The position numbers and the translations under genes were made by a program. This document shows, piece by piece, positions 8,272 through 16,760 of a stretch of 64,000 nucleotides of DNA (the first letter of the stretch is position 1; every line of letters starts with the position of its first letter). The DNA comes from Fictibacillus sp. b24 (GTDB taxonomy: Bacteria; Bacillota; Bacilli; Bacillales; Fictibacillaceae), in NCBI RefSeq assembly GCF_030348825.1, contig NZ_JAUCES010000005.1, positions 3,224,001 to 3,288,000 on the forward strand, written 5' to 3'. The notes under the pieces are model-generated. The model had not been told where the DNA came from. It made no database searches and saw nothing but the letters and a program-made list of their open reading frames with translations.

Positions 8272-9057
8272 ATGGATCGCACAAGCTTAATTGGGGTCAT
8301 TGTAGGCATTGTAGCCGTTGGGGTCGGGATGGTATTAAAAGGGGTCAGTCCGATTTCTCTGCTGAATCCAGCAGCATTGCTGATCATCTTTGCAGGGACC
8401 GCTGCAACCATACTTATTGCATTTCCACTGAATGAAATCAAAAAAATACCTGCACTTTTTAAGATTTTATTTCAAGAACAAAAACTTATTGATATGAAAG
8501 ATCTAATCACCATTTTTATTGAATGGGCTACGATTGCCCGTAAAGAAGGCTTACTTGCATTAGAGCCAAAAGCAGAAGAAGTGGATGACCCTTTTTTACA
8601 GCAAGGAATCAAAATGATCGTAGACGGTCAGCCGCCAGAATTTATTAAAGACGTTCTGATGAAGGACCTTGAAACGATGGAAGATCGACATGCAAGCAGC
8701 GCTACCATTTTCACGCAAGCTGGTACATATGCTCCAACACTAGGTGTTCTAGGTGCAGTAGTAGGATTAGTAGCAGCACTCAGCAACATGGCCGATATTA
8801 CTGCACTGGGTAAAGCCATTTCTGCTGCATTTATCGCAACGCTTTTCGGTATTTTTTCCGGATACGTGTTATGGCACCCTTTCGCTAATAAATTGAAGCG
8901 CAAGTCAAAAAAAGAAGTCATGATCAAAGAGATCATGATTGAAGGTTTGTTATCCATTCAAGATGGAACTTCTCCAAAAATTTTAGAAGAAAAACTGTTA
9001 ACGTATATTCCGACTAGCGAACGCGATCAATACAAAGCGGGTGGTTCTGTTGGCTAA
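8272..9057 (+). CDS. motA: Flagellar motor stator protein MotA
   Basis: A 261-residue stator subunit that with MotB forms the proton channel driving flagellar rotation. It is clearly MotA-like: MDRTSLIGVIVGIVAVGVGMVLKG forms helix 1, NPAALLIIFAGT helix 2, the cytoplasmic loop carries EWATIARKEGLLALE (rotor contact charges), and QAGTYAPTLGVLGAVVGL plus AAFIATLFGIFSGYVLWHPFA form helices 3 and 4. A GTG exists 15 bases upstream, but the ATG at 8272 matches the family N-terminus. It overlaps motB by 8 nt and sits behind a SigD-like promoter. Confidence 0.95.
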   Translation: MDRTSLIGVIVGIVAVGVGMVLKGVSPISLLNPAALLIIFAGTAATILIAFPLNEIKKIPALFKILFQEQKLIDMKDLITIFIEWATIARKEGLLALEPKAEEVDDPFLQQGIKMIVDGQPPEFIKDVLMKDLETMEDRHASSATIFTQAGTYAPTLGVLGAVVGLVAALSNMADITALGKAISAAFIATLFGIFSGYVLWHPFANKLKRKSKKEVMIKEIMIEGLLSIQDGTSPKILEEKLLTYIPTSERDQYKAGGSVG

Positions 9058-9823
9058 AAAGAAAAAGCATCATGAGGAGCATGTGGACGAATCCTGGCTC
9101 ATCCCTTATGCCGACATGCTTACGTTATTATTAGCGCTATTCATTGTTCTATTTGCGATGAGTGAGATCGATGCTCAAAAGTTTAAGCAAATGGCCAGTG
9201 CATTCCGAAATGAATTTACTAGCGGTACCGGCGTCATGGAAGAACAGGCACCAATTCCTACACCTGACTCCACTCCGATACCTGATGCTTTAAAAGAAGT
9301 AATATCTAAGGAAGAAAAAGATCGTCTTGAAGAAGCGAAAAAAGAACTGGAAGCTTTAGAAGAACTGGAGAAAAAAATCAATGCTTACATCCAAGCGAAT
9401 CAACTAACCTCCAGTCTGCAAACAAAACTGACAGAGAACGGATTATTGATTACCATTTTAGACAATGCTTTATTCGATTCGGGAAGTGCGACCGTTAAAC
9501 CTGGTTCAAGGGAGATCGGCAAGAAGCTATCAGATCTCCTCGTTACCACGCCCCCAAGAAACATTGTTATTGCAGGCCACACGGACAACGTGCCGATCAG
9601 TACGTCTACCTTTCAATCCAACTGGGAGCTGAGCGCGTTCAGAGGAATCAACTTCATGCGGGTCCTATTGGAGAATCCAGGTTTGAAGCCCAACCAAGTG
9701 AGCGCAAGCGGCTATGGCGAGTATCGTCCAAAAGCAGATAATAAAACAGCGGAAGGCCGTGGCAAGAACCGCCGCGTTGAAGTACTCGTGCTGCCTAATG
9801 TAAGCCTGCAAGCAGTGAAGTAG
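9050..9823 (+). CDS. motB: Flagellar motor stator protein MotB
   Basis: A 257-residue stator partner of MotA. A basic N-terminus precedes a single membrane helix whose PYADMLTLLLALF motif carries the proton-accepting Asp (residue 22). The periplasm-side OmpA/MotB domain (about 125-250), with GHTDNVPI, FQSNWELSAFR and GRGKNRRVEVLV, anchors the stator to peptidoglycan. I chose TTG at 9050: it gives M-AKKKK as in relatives, overlaps motA by 8 nt, and has GGGTGG at a good distance. GTG at 9041 is the alternative. The bidirectional terminator downstream ends the operon. Confidence 0.95.
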   Translation: MAKKKKHHEEHVDESWLIPYADMLTLLLALFIVLFAMSEIDAQKFKQMASAFRNEFTSGTGVMEEQAPIPTPDSTPIPDALKEVISKEEKDRLEEAKKELEALEELEKKINAYIQANQLTSSLQTKLTENGLLITILDNALFDSGSATVKPGSREIGKKLSDLLVTTPPRNIVIAGHTDNVPISTSTFQSNWELSAFRGINFMRVLLENPGLKPNQVSASGYGEYRPKADNKTAEGRGKNRRVEVLVLPNVSLQAVK

Positions 9824-9850
9824 AAGAAGGAAGGTATCTCTATTGGCTAC

Positions 9851-9896
9851 GCTCATAAAGTCTGAGAATCGCTCATAAAGTCCGAGAATTGCTCAT
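9851..9896. repeat. Short tandem repeat, 20-bp period (locus 1)
   Basis: Two and a third units of GCTCATAAAGTCTGAGAATC (9851, 9871, 9891) lie between the motB stop and the terminator. This is one of six intergenic loci in the window with unrelated 20-21-bp tandem units. Confidence 0.8.
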
Positions 9897-9925
9897 CTGA
9901 ATGAAATAACTCTATAAAAACACAT

Positions 9926-9974
9926 AAAAACTGGCTCTCAGAGGTGGCTTCCACCCCCAGAAGAGCCAGTTTTC
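9926..9974. terminator. Bidirectional terminator between motB and the M48 protease gene
   Basis: AAAACTGGCTCT..AGAGCCAGTTTT forms a 12-bp stem with A/T runs on both sides and a GGTGG/CCACC inner pairing. It can serve both convergent transcripts. Confidence 0.88.
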
Positions 9975-9978
9975 ATTT

Positions 9979-11244
9979 TTATTCAGTCATTTTAGTCGTT
10001 TTATAGCTATCTAAGAAATGAATGCGCTCTAACATGGTCGGGTGGCCATATAAAAACCACTTCACGATTTTAGGCGGGTTCACTTCACTTAAACTGACTG
10101 TCGCAAGTTCTTGAAAAGCACCTACCGCGGCTTTCGAATCGTTTGTCATCTGAATGGCATACAAATCTGCATCACGTTCCGCTTTTCGAGACACGGCATT
10201 CTCTACAGGAGACACGGCAAAACTCAACAACGAAAAAATCAAAAGCAATGCGGGCAATGCAGCTAAATCCCCTGCTCCTTTTATTCCCCATGACTTTCCA
10301 TACTTATCTATCCATTTTCGATAGATTATATTTCCAAGCCACAGCCCTAAAAACGAAAGGACGATTGACGATATCAAATTCCAATAAAGATGGTTCATCA
10401 CATAATGGCCGATCTCGTGGGCCATTACAAACAACACTTGGTTATCGGTTAACTTATTGAGCGTTGTGTCCCAAAGAACGATCCTTAAATTTGAACCGAT
10501 CCCATTTACATAGGCATTAAGAGCGTTCGTTTTTTCTGACATGTTCACTTCATATACATTCTCTGCAGGAATGTCTGCTCTTTCTGCAATATCCAGAATC
10601 TTGTCTTTTAACACTTCATCCTGCAGCGGATAAAATTTATTATAAAGCGGATCAATCACCACTGGCTGAATAAAGTACATAAATACGGTAAATGGAATGG
10701 ATAGCAGCCAAGCGTATAGCCACCATCTTTTTTCGTATTTCTTAATGAGCCAGTACATCACTGCTACCATCACGGTTGTCAAAAGCCAGCTGATCCAGAA
10801 ATCCACAAGTCCGTCTCTCATCCAGCTATGGAACGATTGCACAGATATATTGAAGCTTTTTGAGACTGTAAAACTATAATAGCGCAGCGGAAAAGTTAGT
10901 ACCCAGCTAGCAAATGAAAGAAGAAGCACATAAATTCCTGTATGAACGATGGAAAACTTCGTTAATCCACTAGATGCTTTGCGGAACCACTTAGAAAGAC
11001 CAAATCCTAGAACAAACAGGTAAATTAACCACTCAAGCGGAACGGAAATAAAGTATATAAAATCTTTTATTCTTGAAAAGTCTGTACTTAGCTCCAGTTC
11101 CCGGTCAGTCATAAATACAGCTGGATCTGCAGCAGATCCCTTCAAGTGAACAGGCAATGCTGAGTCTGCTCCTTGAAAAAGATAAAACCACATCAATCCA
11201 GCGTATATCGCAAAGCCGAGTACAAACACGAACGATTTTTTCAA
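9979..11244 (-). CDS. M48 family membrane metalloprotease (Ste24/CAAX-protease-like)
   Basis: A 421-residue integral membrane zinc protease. The first helix (residues 5-22) is followed by membrane segments near 60-80, 100-125, 150-170 and 175-200. AHEIGHYVMNH supplies HExxH zinc ligands, and the third ligand Glu follows in AERDADLYA. This is the Ste24-like arrangement rather than the shorter HtpX. It probably cleaves membrane or exported substrates near the bilayer; specific substrates are unknown. Monocistronic, convergent with motB across a shared terminator. Confidence 0.9.
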   Translation of the reverse strand: MKKSFVFVLGFAIYAGLMWFYLFQGADSALPVHLKGSAADPAVFMTDRELELSTDFSRIKDFIYFISVPLEWLIYLFVLGFGLSKWFRKASSGLTKFSIVHTGIYVLLLSFASWVLTFPLRYYSFTVSKSFNISVQSFHSWMRDGLVDFWISWLLTTVMVAVMYWLIKKYEKRWWLYAWLLSIPFTVFMYFIQPVVIDPLYNKFYPLQDEVLKDKILDIAERADIPAENVYEVNMSEKTNALNAYVNGIGSNLRIVLWDTTLNKLTDNQVLFVMAHEIGHYVMNHLYWNLISSIVLSFLGLWLGNIIYRKWIDKYGKSWGIKGAGDLAALPALLLIFSLLSFAVSPVENAVSRKAERDADLYAIQMTNDSKAAVGAFQELATVSLSEVNPPKIVKWFLYGHPTMLERIHFLDSYKTTKMTE

Positions 11245-11329
11245 AGCCTACGCCCCCTTTTATACCTACTATAAAGTGTAGGGCGATTTGTCCAAATTAG
11301 AACAAGCTTTCAAAAATACTTCATAAAAT

Positions 11330-12163
11330 TTACAGAGCATTAGCAAGTGTTGGTACGATATGCAAGTTGTCATGCTCTACCTCGATACGGTTTGGCTGAA
11401 TATAAATAGCCTTTAGCCCCATGAGAAGTGCTGGTGCAATTTCGTTAATAAAATTATCACCAATCGATACGGCTTCATGAGGCTGTATTTCAAATTCGTC
11501 TAAAATGGCTTGCATCTTTTCTTTTGTCTTAAGCGGTTTTTCACCTTCTGTATATAAACGATGAAACAGGCCATCCAGCTGCAGCTCTTTTAATAAACGG
11601 TTAACGTCTTCTTTCTCACTGTTTGTTAAAAGGACTAATTTTTTTTCGCCCCTCAAGCGTTTTAATGCCTGTTTGAGTCCAGGTGTTTTCGTCAGTTCAA
11701 ACTGATTGGTTACCATATATTCTTTTGTTGCGTTGTAGCACTCCCACGTGTCAGCTTGCTTTAATCCGAAGTGCATCGCAGTTGCATAAGGAAGCCACCA
11801 GCCATCTCCTATTGCAATCAATCGTTCAAAATCATAAACCAGTTCACCTGAGAATTCTTTTTTGATCTTTTCATCTGGCCACTCTTGACCGTCAAATGAC
11901 GACACCTTCGTCACTTGAAGCGTCATAGGATCAACCGTGACACTCGCATCGTTTTGGATATCATACACTTTTCCGATAGCAACAGGGTGTTTACCATTTT
12001 TCATGTTCTCATATGTATCCCAAAAGGCTTGCTTCTTCTCATCAGGTACCCTTTGTTGCAGCAAACGGCAGTAATAATCAAAATGATCTGTATCCTCATA
12101 TAAAGTTCCGTCAAGATCGAATATGAGCAGCTTTGCTTCATCAATTATGTGTTTCACGTACAT
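11330..12163 (-). CDS. HAD family hydrolase
   Basis: A 277-residue haloacid dehalogenase-type phosphatase. Motif I is IFDLDGTLYEDT (nucleophile Asp in DLD), motif II is LLTNSEKED, the Lys is near PLKTKEK, and motif III is SIGDNFINEI. The insert between motifs I and II (about residues 35-150) is larger than in pyrophosphatase-type HADs and would form the substrate cap. Likely a cytosolic phosphatase of unknown substrate. It is divergent from the GntR/ABC operon and has a GGAGG ribosome site before the ATG. Confidence 0.88.
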   Translation of the reverse strand: MYVKHIIDEAKLLIFDLDGTLYEDTDHFDYYCRLLQQRVPDEKKQAFWDTYENMKNGKHPVAIGKVYDIQNDASVTVDPMTLQVTKVSSFDGQEWPDEKIKKEFSGELVYDFERLIAIGDGWWLPYATAMHFGLKQADTWECYNATKEYMVTNQFELTKTPGLKQALKRLRGEKKLVLLTNSEKEDVNRLLKELQLDGLFHRLYTEGEKPLKTKEKMQAILDEFEIQPHEAVSIGDNFINEIAPALLMGLKAIYIQPNRIEVEHDNLHIVPTLANAL

Positions 12164-12217
12164 CCCTCCTCCTATTTATTGTAGTTTTCCCCATTTCAAA
12201 AAGTAAAGAAAAGTACG

Positions 12218-12274
12218 TTGACAGAAATTTACTTATCTTGTATGTTATAAGTGTACTATACACAGTAATACACA
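12218..12274 (+). promoter_or_regulatory. Sigma-A promoter with YtrA-type operator
   Basis: TTGACA (12218-12223), a 17-nt spacer and TATGTT (12241-12246) form a good sigma-A promoter. AGTGTA (12250-12255), 13 nt, then TACACA (12269-12274) match the inverted repeat bound by B. subtilis YtrA. The operator lies just over the start point, so the GntR protein encoded next probably represses its own operon. Confidence 0.75.
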
Positions 12275-12299
12275 TATAGTATATAAAGGTGGGATAAAT

Positions 12300-12704
12300 A
12301 TGATTTTAAATTTAGATCCCCGAAGCAATACTCCCATTTGGGAACAAGTTGTCCATCAGATCAAGGAACTGATATTGAAGGAAATTTTGTTACCAGAAGA
12401 TAAATTGCCTTCGGTAAGAGAGCTATCAGCTACATTATTAATCAATCCAAATACAGTGAGCAAAGCCTATCAAGAATTAGAGCGCCAAGGAATTATTGAA
12501 ACGTTGCGCGGAAAAGGAACATACGTATCAGCTTCGATCATACCAAGAGCAGATGACCAGAAGATAACTGAACTTAAGCAACAGCTCAAACAGCTAATGA
12601 TTGAAGCTTCCTATTTGGGCATCGACAACCAAACGTTATTAAAATGGCTAGAGAAATATTCAGAAGAGCTTGGAGGGAAAAACGGTCATGCTGAAAGTAA
12701 GTAA
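12300..12704 (+). CDS. GntR family transcriptional regulator, YtrA subfamily
   Basis: A 134-residue regulator with the winged helix DNA-binding domain at residues 8-78 (PIWEQVVHQIKELIL, LPSVRELSATLLINPNTVSKAYQEL, GKGTYVS). It has only a short C-terminal helical tail instead of a metabolite-binding domain, the hallmark of the YtrA subfamily. These repress linked ABC transporter operons that respond to cell-wall stress. Its stop overlaps the ABC ATPase gene by 17 bp, and a matching operator lies upstream. Confidence 0.92.
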   Translation: MILNLDPRSNTPIWEQVVHQIKELILKEILLPEDKLPSVRELSATLLINPNTVSKAYQELERQGIIETLRGKGTYVSASIIPRADDQKITELKQQLKQLMIEASYLGIDNQTLLKWLEKYSEELGGKNGHAESK

Positions 12705-13572
12705 TGTTAGTAAAACAATAGAAGGAAATATCGTTTTAAATGATGTGAATATTACACTTGAGCCTGGTACCATTGCAGGTCTAGTAGGCCGAAACGGTGT
12801 CGGGAAATCTACACTGCTTCGCGTTATCGCTGGGATTTTAGATCCTGATGAAGGAAAAGTACTTTATAACGAAACCGATATTCATCAAGAACCTCAGATT
12901 AAGCAGAGAATTACGTATGTACCAGACTCAACTGAAATTTTAAAAAGCTATAGCGTTAAGGAAATTGTCATGCTTTATGATGCCATCTATAAAGATTTTG
13001 ATGTGATGTATTTTTACTCACTATTAGACCGTTTTAAGCTTCCGAAAAATAAAAAGCTACGGACATATTCAAAAGGAATGAAGGCACTCTTCTTAATGAT
13101 TCTTTCCTTTTCAACAAAAGCCGATCTTATCATTTTAGATGAACCGACAAACGGACTCGATCCGATCGTAAAACGAAACATTCTGCAATTTATCATAGAA
13201 GAAGTAAGCGAGAGACAATTGTGCGTGCTTATTTCGACCCACCATTTAGAAGAAGTCGAAAAGATGGCAGATTTGCTGATCATGATTAAAGAAGGACGAA
13301 TTGAGTCTACCACGTCAATAGAAGATGCCAAATCTTCGTTTAGAAAAATTCAAGTCGTTTATAAACACTCACTGCCAGAAAAGGTTGCTCACCTAAATAA
13401 TGTGAACATCCTGAATCAAACAGGACGTGTGTATACATTGATGATTAAAGGAAACATTGACGAGACACTTAATAAATTGCACCAGGAAAATCCTTTATTA
13501 ATAGAAGAGCTTCCTATGACACTTGAAGACATTTTTATTTCATCACTTGGAGGTGAATCACATGTTTCATAA
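12688..13572 (+). CDS. ABC transporter ATP-binding protein (ABC-2 type exporter)
   Basis: A 294-residue ATPase with Walker A GRNGVGKST (about 37-45), an unusual signature region TYSKGMKALF in place of LSGGQ, and Walker B LIILDEPTNGLD followed by the H-loop STHHLEE. It energises the membrane permease encoded next. The start at ATG 12688 has GGAGGG 10 nt upstream and overlaps the regulator gene. YtrA-linked ABC systems usually export or sense cell-envelope-active compounds; the substrate here is unknown. Confidence 0.93.
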   Translation: MLKVSNVSKTIEGNIVLNDVNITLEPGTIAGLVGRNGVGKSTLLRVIAGILDPDEGKVLYNETDIHQEPQIKQRITYVPDSTEILKSYSVKEIVMLYDAIYKDFDVMYFYSLLDRFKLPKNKKLRTYSKGMKALFLMILSFSTKADLIILDEPTNGLDPIVKRNILQFIIEEVSERQLCVLISTHHLEEVEKMADLLIMIKEGRIESTTSIEDAKSSFRKIQVVYKHSLPEKVAHLNNVNILNQTGRVYTLMIKGNIDETLNKLHQENPLLIEELPMTLEDIFISSLGGESHVS

Positions 13573-14620
13573 AGCATTGTGGATGAGAAATCAAAAACTC
13601 GGAAGCCCTGCAGTATGGGCGATTTACATTTCATTGTTCCTCTTTTTACCGTATTCGTTTTTCGGTAAAGCCCAAAGCATGTTAGCCGAGAAGCGTAATC
13701 CGTATCCTGATTCGCCTGAAAACTATTACTTAAACTTTCATTTTATAGGAGCGGATATTGTTTTATTTTTATTCTTAATTGTAGGTCTGGCTGCTCTTCT
13801 AATAGGCAGTGAAAGAACTACTCATGCCACTGACCTAACATTCTCACTGCCATTCAAACGTAAAGATATCTTTCTATCAAAATGGATGTTCGGGGTCGTT
13901 CATATCATTTCAGGACTGCTTCTAAATTTGTTATTATGTATGCTAATCGTGAAGTTTACGATATTATCAGAAGTCGTGAATTCTACTTTTATTCTAGAAT
14001 TTATGACCATTGTAATCCCATTTTCTATCGCCATTTTTTCATTTAGCCTTTTTATAGGAACAATTGCAGGCAGCCTTGTCTCTCAATTGTTGCTTAGCGG
14101 AATATTTTTATTTTTCCCGATAGGATTTTTAATGTTAATTATAAACTTTTTAGAATTTCATGGAGTGTCACTGTACAATGTGAATAATCTTGAAAGCACA
14201 CAAGCCTTCAAAGATATAATTACTAGTCTAACGCTTCCGATGTCAATAATAGACTTCAGGTATTTTGTTGACGTATCAGCCGGGAACGAGATGAATTCAG
14301 TAAACCGAATACCATTTGTTATGCTTTTCATCCCTTTAATATACACGGTCATCTCCGTTTTCATCGGTACTTATCTGTTTAGCAGAACGAAAAACGAAAA
14401 CAATGGCAGATTACTAGTTTTTGAAAGGGGAAGAGGATTCTTTACTTTTGGTGTAATACTATGTTTTGCCTTAACATTTGGAATGCTCGGAGGCGGCATT
14501 TTTGGCGGTTACAATTCACCTTCTCTTATAGGGTATTACTTATCCGCAACAATTGGCGGTGTGCTGGCTTTCCTTATGTTAAAAAAATTAATTCATATAC
14601 GTATGCAATTCGGAAAGTAA
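13562..14620 (+). CDS. ABC-2 type transporter permease
   Basis: A 352-residue membrane protein with about six hydrophobic segments (roughly residues 17-32, 60-85, 105-125, 140-165, 170-200, 260-285), with two more near the C-terminus. It is the membrane partner of the preceding ATPase, overlapping it by 11 bp; AGGAGGTGAA precedes the ATG. No conserved catalytic motif is expected. The operon ends at the terminator 14626-14655. Confidence 0.87.
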   Translation: MFHKALWMRNQKLGSPAVWAIYISLFLFLPYSFFGKAQSMLAEKRNPYPDSPENYYLNFHFIGADIVLFLFLIVGLAALLIGSERTTHATDLTFSLPFKRKDIFLSKWMFGVVHIISGLLLNLLLCMLIVKFTILSEVVNSTFILEFMTIVIPFSIAIFSFSLFIGTIAGSLVSQLLLSGIFLFFPIGFLMLIINFLEFHGVSLYNVNNLESTQAFKDIITSLTLPMSIIDFRYFVDVSAGNEMNSVNRIPFVMLFIPLIYTVISVFIGTYLFSRTKNENNGRLLVFERGRGFFTFGVILCFALTFGMLGGGIFGGYNSPSLIGYYLSATIGGVLAFLMLKKLIHIRMQFGK

Positions 14621-14625
14621 TGTTT

Positions 14626-14655
14626 AAGAGCGGCTAATCCTGGCCGCTCTTTTTT
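14626..14655 (+). terminator. Rho-independent terminator of the GntR/ABC operon
   Basis: AAGAGCGGC and GCCGCTCTT form a 9-bp stem with an 8-nt loop and a T-run, six bases after the permease stop. Confidence 0.9.
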
Positions 14656-14714
14656 GTTTGCCTCTTTTTTCTTTGGGCATCCTGTTAACAGCATGTTTAA
14701 AATGAGGGATGACT

Positions 14715-15407
14715 TTGGAAGGAATCTTAATTACCATCTACAGAACCGTTCTTGGCTTTGCCTTTTTACTTTTATTAATGAGGCTGCTTGGCAAAAAGCA
14801 ACTCGGTGAACTAACGTTTTTTAACTATGCAACTGGAATCGCGATGGGTAATATTATCGGGGATATGGTCGTTCATAAAGAGATCACCGTGTGGGAAAGT
14901 TTAGCTTCTCTCTCCTTTTGGGCGATAGCGGTATTTGGTATTGAATTTCTTAACCGGCACTCACCTCTCCTCACAAAACTGACAAAGAGCCAGCCAACAA
15001 TTTTAATAAAAAAAGGACAGCTGATGCAAAAGGAACTTAAACGAATGCAGATGTCGATGGACGATCTATTGATGCTGCTTAGGATTAGCTCAGTCTTTGA
15101 CATCACAGATGTGGAATATGCCATCATGGAACCGAACGGCCAGTTGAGTATCCTGAAGAAGCCGCTCAAAGATTCTGTCACAAAAGAAGATTTAAATATT
15201 CCGCCAGAAGCACCTCTATATTTGCCTACCATGCTGATTTCAAACGGAGAAAAAATAGATCTGCCTTTTAACGAATACAATCTTTCTGATGAATGGTTTA
15301 TTAGCCAGCTTAAGAGTGCCGGTTTTCAGGATGCGAAAGAAGTATTCTTTGCTCAGCTGCAGGATGACGGTGAAGTGTTTTTTGTGGAAAAAGAAAAAGG
15401 CAGCTGA
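14715..15407 (+). CDS. DUF421 family membrane protein (YetF-like)
   Basis: About 230 residues. Three N-terminal membrane helices (residues 3-22, 35-55, 60-78) with LLGKKQLGELTFFNYATGIAMGNI precede a cytosolic or extracytoplasmic DUF421 domain with DDLLMLLR and VEYAIMEPNGQLS. B. subtilis relatives (YetF, YdfS, YrbG) belong to sporulating Bacilli; some members influence spore germination-protein function, but the biochemical role is not established. GAGGG ends at 14708, which leaves no room for ATG 14709 but suits TTG 14715, so I prefer the latter. Its stop codon lies in the stem of the shared terminator. Confidence 0.85.
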   Translation: MEGILITIYRTVLGFAFLLLLMRLLGKKQLGELTFFNYATGIAMGNIIGDMVVHKEITVWESLASLSFWAIAVFGIEFLNRHSPLLTKLTKSQPTILIKKGQLMQKELKRMQMSMDDLLMLLRISSVFDITDVEYAIMEPNGQLSILKKPLKDSVTKEDLNIPPEAPLYLPTMLISNGEKIDLPFNEYNLSDEWFISQLKSAGFQDAKEVFFAQLQDDGEVFFVEKEKGS

Positions 15408-15432
15408 CTTTTCGTAATCAGCTGCTTTCTTC
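15396..15432. terminator. Bidirectional terminator between DUF421 and glycerophosphodiesterase genes
   Basis: GCAGCTGA (15400-15407) pairs with TCAGCTGC (15418-15425). A-rich sequence flanks the left side and T-rich the right, so both convergent transcripts can end here. Confidence 0.75.
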
Positions 15433-15436
15433 ATTA

Positions 15437-16294
15437 TTATTTTCCTTTTTTCACTTCATGCAGAAGGTCTGGGAAGTTTGTGAACATCCCTGTTACGCCC
15501 CAATCAATCAGCTTTTGCATTTCTTCTTTTTCGTTTACAGTATACGGATGGATCTCGAGTCCGTTTTGTACCGCTTTTTGTACGTATTCTTTGTTGATCA
15601 TAGAGCTATTTGGCCCAATCCCAATGGCATATTGTTTGATGGCTTGTACTTCTGCATCCGATAATCCTGCAGGAGATGTGTACCACATAAGCTGCACTAA
15701 TTTTACAGAAGGGTCGATCTGATTCATCTTCAATAAGCTTTCAGAGCTGAACGATTGGACTAAAAGCTTGTCTTTATTAATGCCATACTCATTTACGACA
15801 TCTACAAGTTTTTGTTCCATACCTGGATATACTTCTGGTGATTTTGTTTCGATATAATAATTCGCATTCTTACCAAACGTTTGGAACACTTCTTCTAACG
15901 TTGGAACTTGAAGACCTTCGTACTCAGCTTTTGCTCTCTCTGGATACTTTTCATTAAACCAGCTGCCTGCATCAAGCTCTTTAATCTCTTTTAGCGTATA
16001 ATCTTTAACCTCACCTGTTCCGTTTGTTGTACGGTCAAGTGTTTCGTCATGCATCGCAATCAATTCGCCGTCTTTTGTCATCTGGAGGTCGACTTCAATA
16101 TAGTCGCCATGCATTTTTTCTCCCATTTTATAAGAAGTAATCGTGTGTTCCGGTGCATGTCCAGAAGCTCCTCGGTGTGCTACATTAAGAATCTCTTTAT
16201 CTTTCTCTTTCGCGTCAGCCACAGTAAGATCAGCTCCTATGAAACTCAGACTTAAAGCAAGTGCTCCTACAGTCATTTTGAATGCTTTTTTCAC
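15437..16294 (-). CDS. glpQ: Secreted glycerophosphodiester phosphodiesterase (GlpQ-like)
   Basis: A 285-residue exported enzyme that hydrolyses glycerophosphodiesters, and possibly teichoic acid, to glycerol-3-phosphate. The signal peptide VKKAFKMTVGALALSLSFIGADLTVADA is followed by the GDPD catalytic block: NVAHRGASGHAPEHT (His, Arg), EVDLQMTKDGELIAMHD (metal-binding Glu/Asp and second His) and LDRTTNGTG. The start is GTG 16294 behind AAGGGAG; an open-frame extension upstream lacks a ribosome site. Phosphate or teichoic-acid salvage is the usual role in Bacillus; no Pho box was identified. Confidence 0.92.
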   Translation of the reverse strand: MKKAFKMTVGALALSLSFIGADLTVADAKEKDKEILNVAHRGASGHAPEHTITSYKMGEKMHGDYIEVDLQMTKDGELIAMHDETLDRTTNGTGEVKDYTLKEIKELDAGSWFNEKYPERAKAEYEGLQVPTLEEVFQTFGKNANYYIETKSPEVYPGMEQKLVDVVNEYGINKDKLLVQSFSSESLLKMNQIDPSVKLVQLMWYTSPAGLSDAEVQAIKQYAIGIGPNSSMINKEYVQKAVQNGLEIHPYTVNEKEEMQKLIDWGVTGMFTNFPDLLHEVKKGK

Positions 16295-16401
16295 GATATT
16301 GCACTCTCCCTTTGTTATAAGTGAACTACTATGCCACTTTAACAAGGGAGTATAAAAGTACGTTTACACGAGGGTAAACCGCATGTAAAGATATTGTATA
16401 T

Positions 16402-16436
16402 AAAAAAAGCCAGTTCGTCATGTTCGAACCAGCTTT
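16402..16436 (-). terminator. Rho-independent terminator, minus strand
   Basis: On the minus strand AGCTGGTTCG and CGAACTGGCT pair with two G-U wobbles that only work in that direction, followed by seven T. It probably ends the Cof-phosphatase transcript, which would place repeat copy B in its 3' UTR. Nothing else is supported in 16440-16590. Confidence 0.75.
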
Positions 16437-16591
16437 TGTCAGTTTATTTTCTTTTCTATCCTCACTTGCAGGTTAATTGAGAATCGCAAGGAAACGTGCC
16501 TCTACTTCGTTACACGCACCGTGGAAAGGAAGTGGCTTCTTGAAATTCAAAATAGTAAAGAGCCATTATAAGTTGCATAAAAGACTTCACT

Positions 16592-16725
16592 GACAAGTTG
16601 ATTGGAGTGTAGGATGCGAGACTCCTGGGGGACAGGCGGGCAGGTGAGACACTTAAGAGTGAAACGTACAAATGTGGCTCACCGCCTGCCCCGCGGAAAG
16701 CGAGCATCTGAAACGGAAATCAACT
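16592..16725. repeat. Palindromic intergenic repeat, copy B (forward orientation)
   Basis: Runs from AAGTTGATTGGAGTG to CGGAAATCAACT, with CTCCTGGGGGACAGGCGGGC and GCCTGCCCCGCGG as inner arms and a CACTT/AATGTG-type apical stem. Confidence 0.9.
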
Positions 16726-16760
16726 ACTCACATATACATCATTAAATGCGCAAACAGCTT

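Noticed and set aside
16440-16590. A possible sRNA or leader beside the minus-strand terminator
   Set aside because: No promoter and only weak pairing; the terminator is explained by the Cof-phosphatase transcript.
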